This document shows, piece by piece, positions 43,251-52,977 of a DNA stretch of 64,000 nucleotides. Within the stretch, counting starts at the first letter, position 1. Each line of letters starts with the position of its first letter. The notes under the pieces were generated by a model, which had not been told where the DNA came from, did not search any database, and was given only the letters and a program-made list of their open reading frames with translations. Both the position numbers and the translations under genes were made by a program. This DNA is from Phoma sp. XZ068 (taxonomy: Eukaryota > Ascomycota > Dothideomycetes > Pleosporales > Didymellaceae). The stretch lies in the NCBI GenBank assembly GCA_004835665.1, contig RBKR01000002.1:620001-684000 (forward strand), in the 5' to 3' direction.

Positions 43251-45056
43251 TCATCGTGTTCGCCCTCTGACGTTCTTACTGAAAAAGCCAGGCTGTACAT
43301 CGACTCTCCGCAGCTCTTGCATGACGCTTTCCAGCTCTTCCTCGTTGGGATGCCATTTGGGCCGTATCTCTTCCCATGCGGCCAACGTACGCTGGGGATC
43401 TGTGCACCGCTTGAATGCTTTCAAGGCTGCAATGATGGCCATGCTGGAGAGATACGTGCGATCCCGTTTCTCTGCCACAGCCGCGAGAAACTGCAACCAC
43501 ACTTTTTCCAGCTTGTCGGCTGTCCAGGAAGAGTACCGAACACCGCCAAAGGCTTTGAAACCATAGAACATGACGATGAAGGTTGTCCCCTCGATGGGAA
43601 TCTTGTTGGTGTGCATTTCCCGAAGCAGTTCATGCACGCGGTCGATGTCCCCACTCACTGTAGAGTGATGTCGTATGAGCAGGGCGTATGTACGCGAGTT
43701 GGGGGCAATTGGGGCGTAGTCTTGCAGCTCTTTCAATTCGTCCATTTTCCCAGCGCGTTTGAGCTGACGGCTTTCGTGAGTGAAATACAACCCAACTGCT
43801 CGACGATCGCGCCAGCTATTCAAGAAGAACCGGTGGCCTGGCGCCGACAGCTTTTTGCCAGCATGTAGCTTCTTCATTCGCTCGACGACATGCTCTGCAG
43901 CCGCAGGCTCGCCAGCACGAAAGAGTGCCGCAACGACAGCATTCAAGACTGGGGTATCTACGATGTCGCCGGCTTCGACGAGTTCTTGATACGTCTGTCT
44001 GACAGCGTTGCCGTTCTGCAGCACGCCGTAGTAGTAGATTAAAGAAACTCGGAAGTGGCGATGCAGCTTGAGCTTGCGCGCTTGCAGCTCCTTGAGAAAA
44101 GTCTCGGCCAGCATGTATTTCCCCGCCTTGACTGCGACATCGAAAAGGACATTCAGCGTGACGAATCCGCCCTTGACGCCTGCGCGGTGTTCCATATCGC
44201 GCCACATGTGCAATGCTGCGCCCATTTCCTCGGCAGAGACCCTGCCCATGCAGCGACCGGCGAAGTAGATTGCTGTAGTCCACTCTGACTGGTTGATGTG
44301 TATGTGTGCGGTTTTCATGTCGTCGAGTACGGACATGAAACGCTGCATAGCCGTGGGAGAGGGACGTTCGACGACGGACAGATGGTGCAGCAGGCTTCGA
44401 ATCGTAGCCGTGTCGAGGTACACGACGCCGGGGGAAGGTAGTTTTTTGTATGTGTCGAAAACGTCTTCGTGGGGTGTCTCGTCATCTTCGAGCAGTTTCT
44501 TGAGCCGCCGTATATGGAAGAAGTCTCTGGCATCACGGAGGGGCCACGGCTCGTGATGGTCGCCCACATTCCATATGAGCGGCCCGTCGTCGTCAAACAG
44601 GCTGTCGTCTTCGGGGCGGGTGTCCAGCTCAATGCCGTAGTAGTCCACCATGGCCTTCAGCTCTCTCTTTGCAAATTGCTCCGCCGTGCTCAGAAGCCCC
44701 TTGCGCTCCGGCTTCGACTTGAATCCGCGCTGGTCATGGCGATGGCGGTCGCGGTGGGGGACGTGGTCGCGGCGCGTGGTGTGTCGCTGTGGTGGGTGCA
44801 GGGCGGCAGTGGGCAGCGTGTGCGTCTGCCTGGCATGCTTTGCACAGGAGCCGGCGCGCACGAGAGCTCGAACGAAGGCGGCCTCGATGCGGTCGGGCGG
44901 CGCGGCGTTGGTGGGCGCGCCGTGTTTTATTGCGGCGTGGCTGAAGCTGCGCCGAGGCGTCTTCGTCTGCTGGAGGACGGGACATAGGAAGGGCAGATGT
45001 GGCGCGTGGTGGTGGGAGACGGCGGAGGTCCGGTCGAGGGCACGGAAGAGGGACAT
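43251..45056 (-). CDS. Pentatricopeptide-repeat-type mitochondrial protein
   Basis: A single-exon frame of 601 residues from the ATG at 45054-45056. The N-terminus (MSLFRALDRTSAVSHHHAPH then KTPRRSFSHAAIKHG) is rich in Arg, Ser and His with few acids, as for mitochondrial import. From about residue 190 onwards there are repeated helical pairs of roughly 35 residues. Examples are WTTAIYFAGRCMGRVSAEEMGAAL, FVTLNVLFDVAVKAGKYMLAETFLKEL, TPVLNAVVAALFRAGEPAAAEHVVERM and SRTYALLIRHHSTVSGDIDRVHELLREM; these are PPR-type. Fungal proteins of this class bind and mature mitochondrial RNAs or act in translation. The frame stays open upstream to 45425, but that part lies over the start of the next gene and is not protein-like. 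Which RNA it serves is unknown. Confidence 0.85.
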   Translation of the reverse strand: MSLFRALDRTSAVSHHHAPHLPFLCPVLQQTKTPRRSFSHAAIKHGAPTNAAPPDRIEAAFVRALVRAGSCAKHARQTHTLPTAALHPPQRHTTRRDHVPHRDRHRHDQRGFKSKPERKGLLSTAEQFAKRELKAMVDYYGIELDTRPEDDSLFDDDGPLIWNVGDHHEPWPLRDARDFFHIRRLKKLLEDDETPHEDVFDTYKKLPSPGVVYLDTATIRSLLHHLSVVERPSPTAMQRFMSVLDDMKTAHIHINQSEWTTAIYFAGRCMGRVSAEEMGAALHMWRDMEHRAGVKGGFVTLNVLFDVAVKAGKYMLAETFLKELQARKLKLHRHFRVSLIYYYGVLQNGNAVRQTYQELVEAGDIVDTPVLNAVVAALFRAGEPAAAEHVVERMKKLHAGKKLSAPGHRFFLNSWRDRRAVGLYFTHESRQLKRAGKMDELKELQDYAPIAPNSRTYALLIRHHSTVSGDIDRVHELLREMHTNKIPIEGTTFIVMFYGFKAFGGVRYSSWTADKLEKVWLQFLAAVAEKRDRTYLSSMAIIAALKAFKRCTDPQRTLAAWEEIRPKWHPNEEELESVMQELRRVDVQPGFFSKNVRGRTR

Positions 45057-45423
45057 GAGAGTTCGAGCATCGTGTTTAGGGGCAGCGGCTTCGGGCAGGT
45101 TCCATGGGGTCAATGGGCGACTGCGGCCCCGGGGGAGCTCTGGGACGGCGGGCAGCGGGCGTGACGGCGGGCAGGATGCAGCGCGGAGGTGCCGTGCGGA
45201 GGAGCAGCGCGTTGGCCGTAAAGTTTTGGAGGGTCTTGGCGTCGCGGCTTTTCGACATGGCGTTGCGCGCAGCACGCATCCACGGCACCGAACAGCACCA
45301 CCGCCCGCCCCATTGCGCCTCTGCCCGGCCAATTGCCTCGTCCTCACACCCGCTCGCCGCTGTTCGCATGCAGTAGGCACGACCGCCGCACCGACCGCCC
45401 GCCCGACCACCACCTCGCCCGCC
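45057..45423. promoter_or_regulatory. Shared divergent promoter of the PPR and RSM25 genes
   Basis: 367 bases between the starts of two divergent genes for mitochondrial gene expression. The sequence is GC-rich with no TATA box seen. Confidence 0.55.
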
Positions 45424-46244
45424 ATGGGCCGCTACAACTTCGCTCCCCTCCGCGTGCGCTCGACAGCAAAGGCCCTCTTCGACGCGAAGCGCATCTCCGA
45501 ACTGCCCCAGTGGTACGAAGTCGTCGGCAACATCCCCACCAGCGAGACCCTCGCCCGCCCCGTGCTGCGCGCCCCCAAGGTGAAGGGCGCAAAGAAGGCC
45601 AGCAAGCTGTTCAAGCCGCTGCCCATTGTCTACCCAGAGGACCAGCTGCGCTCCGACTTCTTCGGGGACCACCCGTGGGAGCTGGCCCGCCCGCGCCTGG
45701 TCGTCGAGGACTCGGGCAACGACGCCAAGGCCTACGACTGGCGGAACATCCAGCAGAAGGGGAAACAGCTGGATGGCGAGAGGCATGTCTGCCCAACACC
45801 CCCGTCACATGCATTTGTCTAACCGCCCCCAGCGTCGTCCAGCGCCAGATGTGGCTCATGAAGCACCGCCATCTGTCCAAAGCCTCCGCATACGACCAGG
45901 CTCGCCGCGAGTTCTACCACCACCGCCACCTCGCCGAGATCCGCACACGCATTGCACGGGAAGAAGCCACACACGTGGGCGCCTACTTTGGCAAGGGCCC
46001 GCTGGAGGTCGGCATGGCTCTCGAAGACAGCGCATGGGAGAACTGGAAGGCCTGGGCCAACCAGCAGATCGAGGAGGAGCAGAGCATGCGCGCCCAGATG
46101 TTCTCCGGGCCGCAGAATGAAGACGCAGGAGTCAGTGACCTGAGCAGTGCTGAGTACGACAACGCCATTGCAGACCTGGCGCCGACAGAAGCGGGCACGC
46201 CATCATCAGCGGCACCTGGAGGGGGTGTCCCTGCACACGCATGA
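45424..46244 (+). CDS. RSM25: Mitochondrial small-subunit ribosomal protein mS23 (Rsm25)
   Basis: Two exons, 45424-45782 and 45833-46244, give 771 nt and 256 residues. The N-terminus MGRYNFAPLRVRSTAKALFDAKRI and the downstream DQLRSDFFGDHPWELARPR are typical of fungal Rsm25. In the second exon SVVQRQMWLMKHRHLSKASAYDQARREFY continues the family consensus and then EEATHVGAYFGKGPLEVGM. The protein is part of the 37S mitoribosomal subunit. The 50-nt intron begins GCATGT and ends CCCAG with a TCTAAC branch: GC-AG is required, since the only nearby GT (45787) shifts the frame. The tail is disordered and Ala/Pro-rich. It is divergently paired with the PPR gene. Confidence 0.93.
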
Positions 46245-47437
46245 GGAAGACGTGTCGAATACATGTACTGATATTGTATGTTCGTGTAGATATATCCATC
46301 AATGCCCGCCACAGGCCGGCAAACCACCATCCATCAAGTGTTGGCCATGTGTGATGCATCAGACGCCCAAGAGAAACATACACATGGTCTTGGACGTCTT
46401 TCGTCAAACCGAAGAAATCAAAGTGAAGTCAGATCCCGCCCAGTCTGCACCTCTACGCAAAGCCCCCCCCAAGACCATCACATGTCTACCTCGCCCAGCC
46501 CCAACCAATGCAGGTACAATCTGAATCCACCTCAACCTCAGGTGCACGTTGCAAGAGCACGCTAGAACATGTATCGAATGCGCAATATTGCACCTATGCA
46601 TGCAGGTACGCCTCCTACATATTGTGGCTTTCCTTGTGGCTTTCACGTTGTCGTAGGGATTACTACAACCAGCCTGCTCAACGACAATCTTGCGGGGTAT
46701 CTTGCTACCAGTTGCACCTCAAGCATTGACCTCTCACATGGGGAGATTGATACACAGAGACATGGTCGCAATATCGCGAGAGCGACAACTTGAAACAACG
46801 TGTCTATCGGGGACTAGTGAGCGACGCATGCCGGCGCATCACTGCATGTACTTCCCGCTCCGCAGCGGAGTTGAGGCTCTCCATCTCCGGGGCTCAAGGC
46901 GGCTAAATGCCTACTATAAATTGATGTGCACGCTGGTCTTGGCCTCATCTTATTGCACACCACCTACACGGTATGCAAGGAGAAATAGGCGGGAGTATGA
47001 TCCTAGATCGTCGTTGAATCCTGTCGGACGTAGTCTGTCACACGTTATCGTGACGTTTGTTTTGCGAGGTACGATGCGGTTGTGCGAGGAAGAGATAGTA
47101 TGTGGGTGGCAGGATGTGAGAAGTCATGAAGTGACGAGAACCACAAAGAGACAGGGTGAGAGGTAGGGTTTCCTATTGGTTGCGTGAAATGAAGGTACCG
47201 AACGATTGCTGAGCCTCATCTCGCCAAGGACTCTTGGGATGTATCCCGCACTCTGCAACGGGCCGCCAGCACCGTATATTGTGCTAGAAAGAGTAAGCCC
47301 TGGTTGGAGGATAGGTATCCTAACATCAAGGTCATGTAGGCAGAACCACGGCCTGTATATAAGGTCTTCACACCGCGACCCTATGCTCGCCAGCCAGCCT
47401 CAGATCGCAAGCTCAATCAAGACTACAACCAAGCAAG
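46245..47437. other. Intergenic upstream of the GH6 cellulase
   Basis: About 1.2 kb. A 158-codon frame at 46690-47166 is not supported. One match to the CreA carbon-repression consensus (CCGGGG at 46887-46892) and a TATA box (listed separately) fit an inducible secreted-enzyme promoter. The single CreA site could be chance. Confidence 0.4.
47356..47362 (+). promoter_or_regulatory. TATA box of the GH6 cellulase
   Basis: TATATAA lies 76 bases before the ATG at 47438, a normal fungal spacing. The leader between them is CA-rich and has no earlier ATG that would start a longer protein. Confidence 0.6.
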
Positions 47438-48580
47438 ATGGTCCATCTCACCTCTCTCATCCTGGCCACGGCCGCCGTCGTGAGCACCGTCTCTGCAGTG
47501 CCAACGCCTGAGTCCAATCCTTTCGAGGGCAAAGATCGCCACGTCGTCTCCACCTACGGCAAGAAGCTCGATCAAACGATTGCGGCGTTTGTGGCTAAGA
47601 ATGACACTCTCAACGCGGCCCGTACCCGTACCGTCGCTGAGAAGATCTCCACCTTCACATGGATCACCTCGCGCGCCCACCTGTCCAACATCTCCTCCAC
47701 CATTGCCGAGGCCCGCAAGCAGAAGAAGAAGGGCAAGGAGATGATCGTCGGGCTCGTCCTGTACAACCTCCCCGACCGCGACTGCTCAGCCGGCGAATCT
47801 GCAGGCGAACTGACCCTCGACAACGACGGCTTCAGACTGTACAAGTCCCAATTTGTCGACAAGTACGCCAAGCTCGTCAAAGAAGCCAAAGACCTCACCT
47901 TTGCCATCGTCCTCGAGCCAGATAGCCTGGGCAACGCAGTCACCAACCAGGCCATCGCGGCGTGCGCAAAGGCCACGCCCTTCTACGAGCAGGGCATCGC
48001 CTACGCCATCTCCAAGCTACAGGCCCCAAATATCCACCTGTACATCGACGCCGCGCACGGCGGCTGGCTCGGGTGGGCCGACAACCTGAAGCCGACGGCG
48101 CAGGTCTTTGCAAAGGTGCTCGGCCTGGCGAAGGAGCGCGACCCCAAGGCTAAGATCCGCGGGTATGCTACCAACGTGTCGAACTACAATGCTTTCAACG
48201 CAAAGGTCCGCGAGAACTACACCGAGTGGTCTCCCTCGTGGGACGAGTCGCACTACGCCTCCTCGCTGGCACCGTATCTCGAAGCTGAGGGCCTTCCGTC
48301 CAAATTCATCATCGATCAGGGCCGTGTTGCGGCTCTTGGTGCGAGGGAGGCGTGGGGCGACTGGTGCAATGTCAGTCCCAGTGGGTTTGGCACTGTGCCG
48401 ACGACGAAGACGGACAACCCTCACGTTGATAGCATTGTCTGGATTAAGCCTGGTGGTGAGAGTGATGGACGGTGTGGACTTGAGGGAGCTCCGGTGGCGG
48501 GAGCGTGGTTCGATGAGTATGTGCAGATGTTGGTGAAGAATGCTGATCCGCCTCTGGAGCCGACTTACAAGAAGGCGTAG
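47438..48580 (+). CDS. Secreted GH6 cellulase (cellobiohydrolase/endoglucanase), no CBM
   Basis: A single exon of 380 residues. A signal peptide (MVHLTSLILATAAVVSTVSA) precedes the catalytic domain. GH6 landmarks are YNLPDRDCSAGESAGE, with the proton-donor Asp at about 115, then VLEPDSLGNAVTN, YIDAAHGGWLGW, GYATNVSNYN, FIIDQGRVAALGAREAWGDWCN and VWIKPGGESDGRCG. The last two hold the conserved C-terminal Cys and the substrate-contact motif. The enzyme cuts beta-1,4-glucan, releasing cellobiose from non-reducing ends or acting internally, depending on the active-site loops. There is no CBM1 cellulose-binding module and no Ser/Thr linker, so it is the single-domain type. Expected regulation is cellulose induction and carbon repression. 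Family assignment is certain. Confidence 0.95.
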   Translation: MVHLTSLILATAAVVSTVSAVPTPESNPFEGKDRHVVSTYGKKLDQTIAAFVAKNDTLNAARTRTVAEKISTFTWITSRAHLSNISSTIAEARKQKKKGKEMIVGLVLYNLPDRDCSAGESAGELTLDNDGFRLYKSQFVDKYAKLVKEAKDLTFAIVLEPDSLGNAVTNQAIAACAKATPFYEQGIAYAISKLQAPNIHLYIDAAHGGWLGWADNLKPTAQVFAKVLGLAKERDPKAKIRGYATNVSNYNAFNAKVRENYTEWSPSWDESHYASSLAPYLEAEGLPSKFIIDQGRVAALGAREAWGDWCNVSPSGFGTVPTTKTDNPHVDSIVWIKPGGESDGRCGLEGAPVAGAWFDEYVQMLVKNADPPLEPTYKKA

Positions 48581-50423
48581 ATGTCTGAATGTTGGAGTTT
48601 ACCTAGAGTAGGTCCGTAGAGTCAGAGAAGATATATGGAATAGACGATTAGACTCAGTTATCCCTTACCATTTGCTATTCGCAATTGTTGTGGTGCCAGT
48701 GATACTATGTTGACGGCATCTGTTAAGAAACCCAAACGACAGTCACGCAGAGATCAGCCGATATGTCGAGTGCTGCAACACGATATGTGAGACCAAGTGC
48801 CATCATACTTTCCACCACTGGGCTCAAGGAAGAATCAGAACATGCTAGGGTCCGCTGTGTCCAATTCGTCCTCTCTTACTGTGCTCTGCGAGCTTCGAGT
48901 TTCCAAGTCATATGGCGGGACGAAGAGCCGCGTTAGTGCCAGGGGATCAGAACGAAGCATGCGTTATTGCCGGCGCTGTTTCTACAAATGCAGGTCACGA
49001 TCGGATCGGATACCGGCGCGAGGGATAACATGGGTGGAGACACTCCCGGTAATGCAGCGTGGATCGCCTTACGCGATCATGATGCGTGACTTTCGTGGCA
49101 GTACTGTGCTTTTTGGGTACTTTGCGTAGGGCTGAAGTGAGCGTGCAGAAATATAACGACACGAGTGGTACAGCCTGATGCCGAGTTGGGCTGTATGACT
49201 TCACGTTAGTCCGTGGAGGTAATATTGACTGATCTCTGATGGCTTGTCGAAAAACAAATCCTCGCTGGTCACTCGAGCTCCTAACGTTCGAGAAGGCGAC
49301 ATTGGTGGGGCTTTCCTAGGGTCTGGGCTGGCGTCAACATGTCCACGGAAGACTTGCAGGCATGCTAGCTTCCCATGTCCAGACTTACCACTCCGCCGGG
49401 GCCTTGAGCGGAACGCGTGCAGGAAAAGACTTTGATCGACGTGAGCTTCCATTTCGCACAAGTTAAAGTAGAATGTTGGAAGCCATTTGGATGTCAGACC
49501 AACAGTAGACCAGGCGCTGAGCGTCTGCGTCCGAATGTAAGCAGACCTGATCCACCTAGAGACTGGGAAATGAGGTAACAGTAATTTTCAGGCTAGAATC
49601 CAATGACCGTAGCCGGCTGTAGCGACACCCCACGCAGAGGGTGGTCGAAAGTGGATTGTAACTATGACCGTTGGGTCTCGAGCGCCGGTACGAACTTCCA
49701 TCCGCGCGGCTTGATTCGCGGCCAATCTCCAAACTGTAGCGATAGTACCTAACCTGTCCCGAGGTCGTTTTCGTCCATGCAGGAAGTGGTTCGGGAGCGC
49801 AGCAGGGTCCATCATAGATCTGAGAACGGAGATCAGCAAATGTTAAAAGCTTCATACATCGACAACATCGAGGGCCAGCAGTGGTAGTGTGAGACCATCC
49901 ACGATCATCCGTGATATACACGCCACGCGACCACGGTGATGCCGAGCTCTTGCAAGCATTTACAAGCATCGACAGAGGATCAAAAAGCTTCGCGTCGTAT
50001 CAGCGGCGTCGTTCGAGGTGTTGCCAAGCCCCACGTTTCTCCACGCGGGGTTCTCATTGGCCAGCTCCACCTTACGGGGCTGATGCTGCATACAGACGCG
50101 CTTGCCTGTGCTTGCTCAACATGAACTTCTGGGACACTCGAGATTGACAGCTGCCGCAGCTAACAGGCATCCCAGCCCGTCTCGCGTATTGCAAATCTGA
50201 CTGCGTGCTCGAATCCCCAATTGTGATTGGCTACAAATATAGACTCCTTCACCAGCCAAGCAACATGCCATGCCACTGCAGAGTCTTGTGTTGCCCGTAT
50301 ATAGCTTGTGCTTATGCCCAGCTTCAAATTGCAACCCAGGTTCAACAACGCCTTCCGCAGTCAAGCCTCGTTTAATTCCTTGACTTTCTTGGTACAGGCT
50401 CGGCGAAGCTTCATACCTCCACA
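48581..50423. other. Intergenic, no supported gene
   Basis: About 1.8 kb upstream of the phosphate permease. Frames up to 137 codons on both strands are not protein-like. One CACGTT hexamer (50032-50037) resembles a Pho4/NUC-1 element and could serve the phosphate permease, but a single hexamer is weak evidence. Confidence 0.4.
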
Positions 50424-52216
50424 ATGGTTATCAAGACAGCTGGAGGCAATAGCGCCTTCCACAACACAGTCAATGACTTCGTAAGCAGGATTCCACTTGG
50501 CAGTGCCAGACGCTGGCTAACGGTGACAGGCTCACATCACTGATCCTAATGAGCGCCGACGACTTGCGCTCGCTGAAATCGACAAGGCGCCCTTTGGCTG
50601 GTACCACGTCCGCGCCATTCTTGTAGCTGGAACTGGTTTCTTCACCGACAGCTATGACATCTTCTGTGTCTCCTTGTTGACAATCATGCTTGGTATTGTC
50701 TACAAGCCAGACAACAAGGGCGTTCTCCTCACTCCCCAGGATACCGCCATCAAGCTTTCGACCTCGGCTGGTACCGTCATTGGCCAGGTCGGCTTCGGTG
50801 CTCTCGCTGATATCGTCGGTCGCAAGAAGATGTACGGTCTTGAGCTGATCCTTATCATCGTTGCAACTCTTGGTCAGGCACTCGTTGGTCCCGGTCCTGG
50901 AACATCCGTTGTCGGTCTTATCATCTTCTGGCGTGTCCTTATGGGTATTGGTGAGTTAACCGTCTCAAAAAACAGATGAACTGCTCTAACAATGACTAGG
51001 TATTGGTGGTGACTACCCGCTTTCTTCCATCATTACATCCGAGTTCGCTACCACCAAGTGGAGAGGTGCCATGATGGGCGCTGTCTTCGCCATGCAAGGT
51101 TTTGGTCAGCTCGGCGGTGCTATCGTCATGGTCTGCTTGACTGCTGGATTCAAGCACAAGCTCGAGAAGGCTGCCTCTTATGGTGCCTGTACGGGTGAAT
51201 GCAGGGTTGCTGTTGACCAGATGTGGCGTGCTTTGATCGGTATTGGTATCGTCCCTGCTGTCTGCGCTCTCTACTTCCGCCTCACCATCCCCGAGACCCC
51301 CCGTTACACCTTCGATGTCGCTCGTGACATTGAGAAGGCTGACGTTGATGTCGCCCACTATGTTTCCGGAAAGAAGGGCGAGGGTAGCGTCGATGAGATC
51401 ACTGCCGCCACAACTCGCCAAGCGTCCGTTGCTCAGCTCGAGGTTCCCAAGGCTTCATGGTCTGACTTCTTCCGCTTCTACGGCAAGCTCAGGAACGGCA
51501 AGATTCTCTTCGGAACTGCCATGTCATGGCTCCTACTCGATGTCGCCTTCTATGGTCTTGGCCTGAACTCGTCCACTGTTCTTCAGGCTATCGGCTACGG
51601 TGGTGGTGCTACTGTGTACAACAAGCTCTTCAACTTGGCCGCGGGTAACTGCATTCTCATCTGCGCTGGTGCCATTCCCGGATACTGGTTGGCTGTCGCA
51701 ACCATCGACACTGTCGGTCGCAAGCCTCTCCAGCTTATCGGTTTCGTCATGCTCACCATCCTGTTCATCATCTGGGGTTTCGCCTACCACCACCTCAGCG
51801 GCCACGCTATGTTGGCCATCTACGTTCTCATCCAGCTCTTCTTCAACTGGGGTCCCAACACCACCACCTTCATCGTTCCCGGTGAATGCTTCCCTACCCG
51901 TTACCGCTCAACATCTCACGGTATCTCTGCCGGCTCCGGCAAGATCGGTTCCATCATCGCTCAAGGTGCCATCTCCCCCCTCCGCACCCGTGGTGCTACC
52001 GCCAAGCAGGCAAACCCGTGGCTCAACCACGTCATGCAGATCTTCTCTGCATTCATGTTCGCCGGTATCTTCACCACCCTGCTCATCCCTGAGACAAAGC
52101 GAAGGACCCTCGAGGATCTCGCAATGGACTGGGATATGGGTCAGGAGTCGATCACAGGAGCGCCTGCCGCTAACAAGAGCGTCGAGCGTGGTAGCGACGA
52201 GGAGCCCAAAATTTAG
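50424..52216 (+). CDS. High-affinity inorganic phosphate permease (Pho84 type, MFS)
   Basis: Three exons, 50424-50480, 50530-50950 and 51000-52216, sum to 1695 nt and 564 residues. The family pattern is clear: AEIDKAPFGWYHVRAILVAGTGFFTDSYDIF in the first helix, GFGALADIVGRKKMYG, the Pho84 signature GIGGDYPLSSIITSEFA split by the second intron, a long cytosolic loop with FFRFYGKLRNGKILFGTA, WGPNTTTFIVPGECFPTRYRST, and GSIIAQGAISPLR. The protein should have twelve helices and carry out proton-coupled phosphate uptake at the plasma membrane. In yeast and Neurospora such permeases are induced by phosphate starvation through Pho4/NUC-1. Close relatives in some fungi differ in affinity, so high affinity is inferred. 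Confidence 0.95.
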
Positions 52217-52977
52217 GGTTGTTCGGAAAAGCTTCTTGTGCTTCACATTTCATGTTATAATAGATATCCCTTCATTCAGCGATTATATACAACAAATTGC
52301 ATCCCAGTACATACTGATCAAATTGTTACTTTGAATGTCTTCCATCGGACTTTTGGGTTGAGGCAGTCATGCGCAATACCAGCTCCACGTGTCGATCCTG
52401 ATGGCTAAGTTCCTTGACTTTAAAGCATCCAGTGTGAGGCATATCGCTAGCGACTGCTGTGACGTTGCAAACCAATGCGGCATGCTCCAGTCTCAGCTTC
52501 TGTAGCCATGTTTGGATGATCAGTGTCATGGAGTTAGTGCTCAAAACAGAAGGCGCTTAATTACCCTTCCAGCGCGATCGGGATGCCTTTGCAAAAAGTA
52601 AGGATAGCGCAAGACGGGCGATGTGAATAGCGACTCTGAGACCCATAAAAACAAAATGTACATGCTCAATGTCCACACGTTTACTTATGCATTATAGAAA
52701 TGACCTGTCGTGCCTTCGAGCAAAAGACAAGCATCATAGAGATCATGTATAGCAAAAGTAGGTGGGCGTAGTGTTATAATCAATCCGATCGACTGCACTG
52801 CCGATAGGTGTATCTGGTATTATACATACAGTGCAAGGCTACCTGCAAAGGGGCCTGAAAATGCGTTCATATGCCATGTACAACATGAATGCTCTAAATC
52901 GTGCTCGTGTATAGGAATCAAAGGCTCACAAACGCCATATCCAATGACTAAAAACAGAAATAGCAGTATGACCGAAT
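52217..52977. other. Convergent 3' intergenic region
   Basis: 761 bases between the 3' ends of the phosphate permease and the DUF3405 gene. No gene seen. Confidence 0.5.

Noticed and set aside
45057..45425. N-terminal extension of the PPR protein to 45425
   Set aside because: It would overlap the RSM25 start codon, and the residues look like random GC-rich translation rather than a presequence.
44650..46244. Two long plus-strand frames (390 and 303 codons) over the PPR/RSM25 region
   Set aside because: High GC content here keeps wrong frames open; only the RSM25 frame beginning at 45424 has family motifs.
46690..47166. 158-codon plus-strand frame before the cellulase
   Set aside because: No recognisable domain or signal; lies in the promoter region.
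50032..50037. CACGTT as a Pho4-type site for the phosphate permease
   Set aside because: A single hexamer is expected by chance at this length; mentioned only as weak context.
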